DNA of 6,746 nucleotides from JAFGQE01 sp046484775 (GTDB lineage Bacteria > Bacillota > Clostridia > DUPQ01), in contig JAWOIG010000049.1 of the NCBI GenBank assembly GCA_046484775.1, positions 1 to 6,746 on the forward strand, given 5' to 3'. Within the stretch, counting starts at the first letter, position 1; every line of letters starts with the position of its first letter. The notes beneath the pieces were generated by a model. It was not told where the DNA came from. It ran no database searches and was given only the letters and a program-made list of their open reading frames with translations. The translations under genes were made by a program, and so were the position numbers. Shown here one piece after another: positions 5,862 to 6,746 of this stretch.

Positions 5862-6503
5862 TCAGTAGGAAGTGGTTTCATACGGCCAGTCCACGATTCC
5901 GCCGAAATCATACACGTTTGTATATCCCATCTCCGACAGCATCCTCGCCGCGACCTTGCTCCTGTTGCCGCTCTTGCAGTATACGAGTATTACGGCGTCC
6001 CTGTCGGCGGTTATCCTGTCGATTCCCAGCCCGATTTCATCAAGAGGAACATTGTATGAATCCGGTATATGGCTTTCGGAGTATTCCGTTATGGTACGGA
6101 CGTCAATTACCGTAGCTCCTCCCTCATCCATCATCTGCTTTGCCCGCACCGCGTCGATCACGGTGTATGCAGGGGTCTTGTTTCCGGTTATCCGGACAAG
6201 CGTTGTTTCCTTCGGAAGCGAGTCCGCATTTATCATTTGCACGTCGGCGGAAATCACATTGTCGACATCCAGCGCCGTATCGACGCCTTCGGTGAATAAA
6301 ACCCCGCCGGATATGTCAATATTATAGTATATGTTTGTATCTTCCTCGTTTCGAATCAGGATTTTGCTTCCCGCCTCGATATCTATTATCCTGCCGTCAA
6401 TGGCAGTTTCCTCACTGGGAACGATTTCCTCTGCAGCGCATCCTGAAATCAAGGCTATTGCAAATGAGGCTGATATGACAAGCGCCAGTACTTTGGTTTT
6501 CAT
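5862..6503 (-). CDS. Lipoprotein with C-terminal rhodanese (sulfurtransferase) domain
   Basis: A 213-residue exported protein. It starts at ATG 6503-6501 with GGAGG 9 nt upstream. Residues 1-22 are a lipoprotein signal: MKTK, a hydrophobic core, then the lipobox ISGC with C22 as the lipidation site, so the protein should sit on the outer face of the cytoplasmic membrane. Residues ~34-108 are a beta-rich, probably OB-like domain (GRIIDIEAGSKILI ... VRITG) that I cannot name with confidence. Residues ~113-210 are a single rhodanese domain: VIDVRT (132-137), ESHIPDSYNVP (143-153), the active-site loop CKSGNRS with catalytic C176, and YDFGGIVDWP near the end. Rhodaneses carry a persulfide on this Cys and move sulfane sulfur to thiol or other acceptors. 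The gene is divergent from an ArsR-family regulator, suggesting control by reactive sulfur or redox signals. All catalytic landmarks are intact; the physiological acceptor is unknown. Confidence 0.9.
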   Translation of the reverse strand: MKTKVLALVISASFAIALISGCAAEEIVPSEETAIDGRIIDIEAGSKILIRNEEDTNIYYNIDISGGVLFTEGVDTALDVDNVISADVQMINADSLPKETTLVRITGNKTPAYTVIDAVRAKQMMDEGGATVIDVRTITEYSESHIPDSYNVPLDEIGLGIDRITADRDAVILVYCKSGNRSKVAARMLSEMGYTNVYDFGGIVDWPYETTSY

Positions 6504-6547
6504 TTTCCCGAACCTCCGTAAATTTTTCTTAATATATTAATACCCTT

Positions 6548-6577
6548 ATTTTAGCATGTTAAAAGTATGCATTGTAA
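6548..6577 (-). promoter_or_regulatory. Possible promoter of the rhodanese lipoprotein gene
   Basis: On the minus strand TAAAAT (complement of 6548-6553) could be a -10 box, with TTACAA (complement of 6572-6577) as a poor -35 at 18 bp. The region is AT-rich and the orientation is right, but the -35 match is weak, so an activator or another start is possible. Confidence 0.35.
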
Positions 6578-6588
6578 CATCTTTGTTA
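6556..6588. promoter_or_regulatory. Overlapping dyads, candidate operator in the ArsR/rhodanese gap
   Basis: Two perfect inverted repeats share an arm: ATGTTA (6556-6561) with TAACAT (6575-6580), 13-nt gap, and TAACA (6575-6579) with TGTTA (6584-6588), 4-nt gap. They overlap the putative rhodanese promoter and lie just upstream of the regulator's -35. ArsR-family repressors bind AT-rich dyads of about this size. Assignment to the adjacent regulator is inference. Confidence 0.4.
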
Positions 6589-6593
6589 ATTTA

Positions 6594-6622
6594 TTGACAT
6601 GCTTTGCGACATATCGTATTAT
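6594..6622 (+). promoter_or_regulatory. Strong sigma-A promoter for the ArsR-family gene
   Basis: A perfect TTGACA at 6594-6599 and TATTAT at 6617-6622 are separated by 17 bp. Transcription would begin near 6629, about 23 nt before ATG 6652. This is the best promoter match in the window. Confidence 0.8.
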
Positions 6623-6629
6623 CTAGATA
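6620..6629. promoter_or_regulatory. Palindrome over the -10/+1 of the ArsR-family promoter
   Basis: TATCTAGATA is a perfect 10-bp palindrome overlapping the -10 box and the predicted start site. A repressor bound here would block the promoter, consistent with autoregulation. In AT-rich DNA a 10-bp palindrome can occur by chance, so this is only a candidate. Confidence 0.25.
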
Positions 6630-6651
6630 TATAAAAAACAGGAGTTCCGAA

Positions 6652-6746
6652 ATGAAGATAGACACGAAACTGAATGAAGAAAACGCCGAGTTGCTGAAAG
6701 CGCTGACACAACCGGCAAGCCTTTGCATCGTAAAGAACATGATGGA
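6652..6746 (+). CDS. ArsR/SmtB-family transcriptional regulator, N-terminus (partial)
   Basis: The ATG at 6652 has an AGGAG ribosome binding site at 6640-6644 with a 7-nt spacer and a strong promoter upstream. Only 31 codons are inside the window. Residues 14-31 read LLKALTQPASLCIVKNMM, which matches the opening of ArsR-family winged-helix regulators (typically LLKAL.HPxRLCIVxGLL). The usual Arg before L in PxRL is Ser here. Metal- or thiol-sensing residues lie later in the protein and are not visible. Divergent arrangement with a rhodanese suggests a persulfide or redox sensor of the BigR/SqrR/CstR-like functional type, but metal sensing is equally open. The call rests on a short stretch and on context. 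Confidence 0.7.
   Translation, partial: MKIDTKLNEENAELLKALTQPASLCIVKNMM

Noticed and set aside
5732..5881. 49-codon minus-strand frame starting inside the rhodanese 3' end (begins MKPLPTDSCE)
   Set aside because: It has plausible-looking residues, but no ribosome binding site at either ATG (5881 or 5851), and the well-formed rsgA promoter lies inside it. Kept only as a remote possibility of a small coupled protein.
5460..6059. 199-residue open frame on the plus strand across the rsgA 5' end, the leader and the rhodanese 3' end
   Set aside because: It is antisense to two well-supported genes, has a Ser/Pro/His/Arg-rich composition typical of a shadow frame, and shows no family motif or ribosome binding site.

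Overview
The window reads as a piece of an anaerobic, Firmicutes/Clostridia-like genome, except perhaps its left edge. Evidence for this from about position 676 onward: strong GGAGG-type ribosome binding sites, several sigma-A-like promoters with 17-bp spacers, a lipoprotein-type rhodanese next to an ArsR-family regulator, and an RsgA GTPase with the usual permuted motif order. This placement is inferred from gene style; no search was possible.

Layout: (a) 1-675 holds the 3' end of an unrecognised gene, then the first ~79 residues of a secreted MBL-fold (UlaG-like) hydrolase. (b) At about 671-677 that reading frame breaks directly into a headless GGDEF (diguanylate cyclase) domain in a different frame (676-1110). 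Both genes are incomplete at the same point, so this is either a rearrangement scar or an assembly chimera. (c) 1262-2140 is a xylose-isomerase-like TIM-barrel enzyme with its own promoter. It ends at a perfect 12-bp bidirectional terminator shared with the convergent gene. (d) 2180-4433 holds two divergent uroporphyrinogen-decarboxylase-superfamily proteins of the MtaA/CmuA methyltransferase kind. Promoters for both lie in the 154-bp gap between their starts. One keeps a His-x-Cys...Cys zinc signature; the other lacks the last Cys. (e) 4509-5570 (minus) is rsgA, preceded by a ~200-nt leader with its own promoter and several inverted repeats, the last of which resembles an intrinsic terminator next to the ribosome binding site. 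(f) 5862-6503 (minus) is a lipoprotein with a C-terminal rhodanese domain. It is transcribed divergently from an ArsR-family regulator whose first ~31 codons are present at the right edge.

How the parts may work together: the TIM-barrel enzyme and the two URO-D-like proteins look like a small accessory catabolic or methyl-transfer locus of unknown substrate. The ArsR/rhodanese pair looks like a reactive-sulfur-responsive module, with dyads in the shared promoter region as candidate operators. The best leads are the broken MBL/GGDEF junction, the structured rsgA leader, the ArsR/rhodanese intergenic region, and the altered zinc site in one URO-D paralog. No CRISPR array, tRNA, rRNA or insertion sequence was seen.
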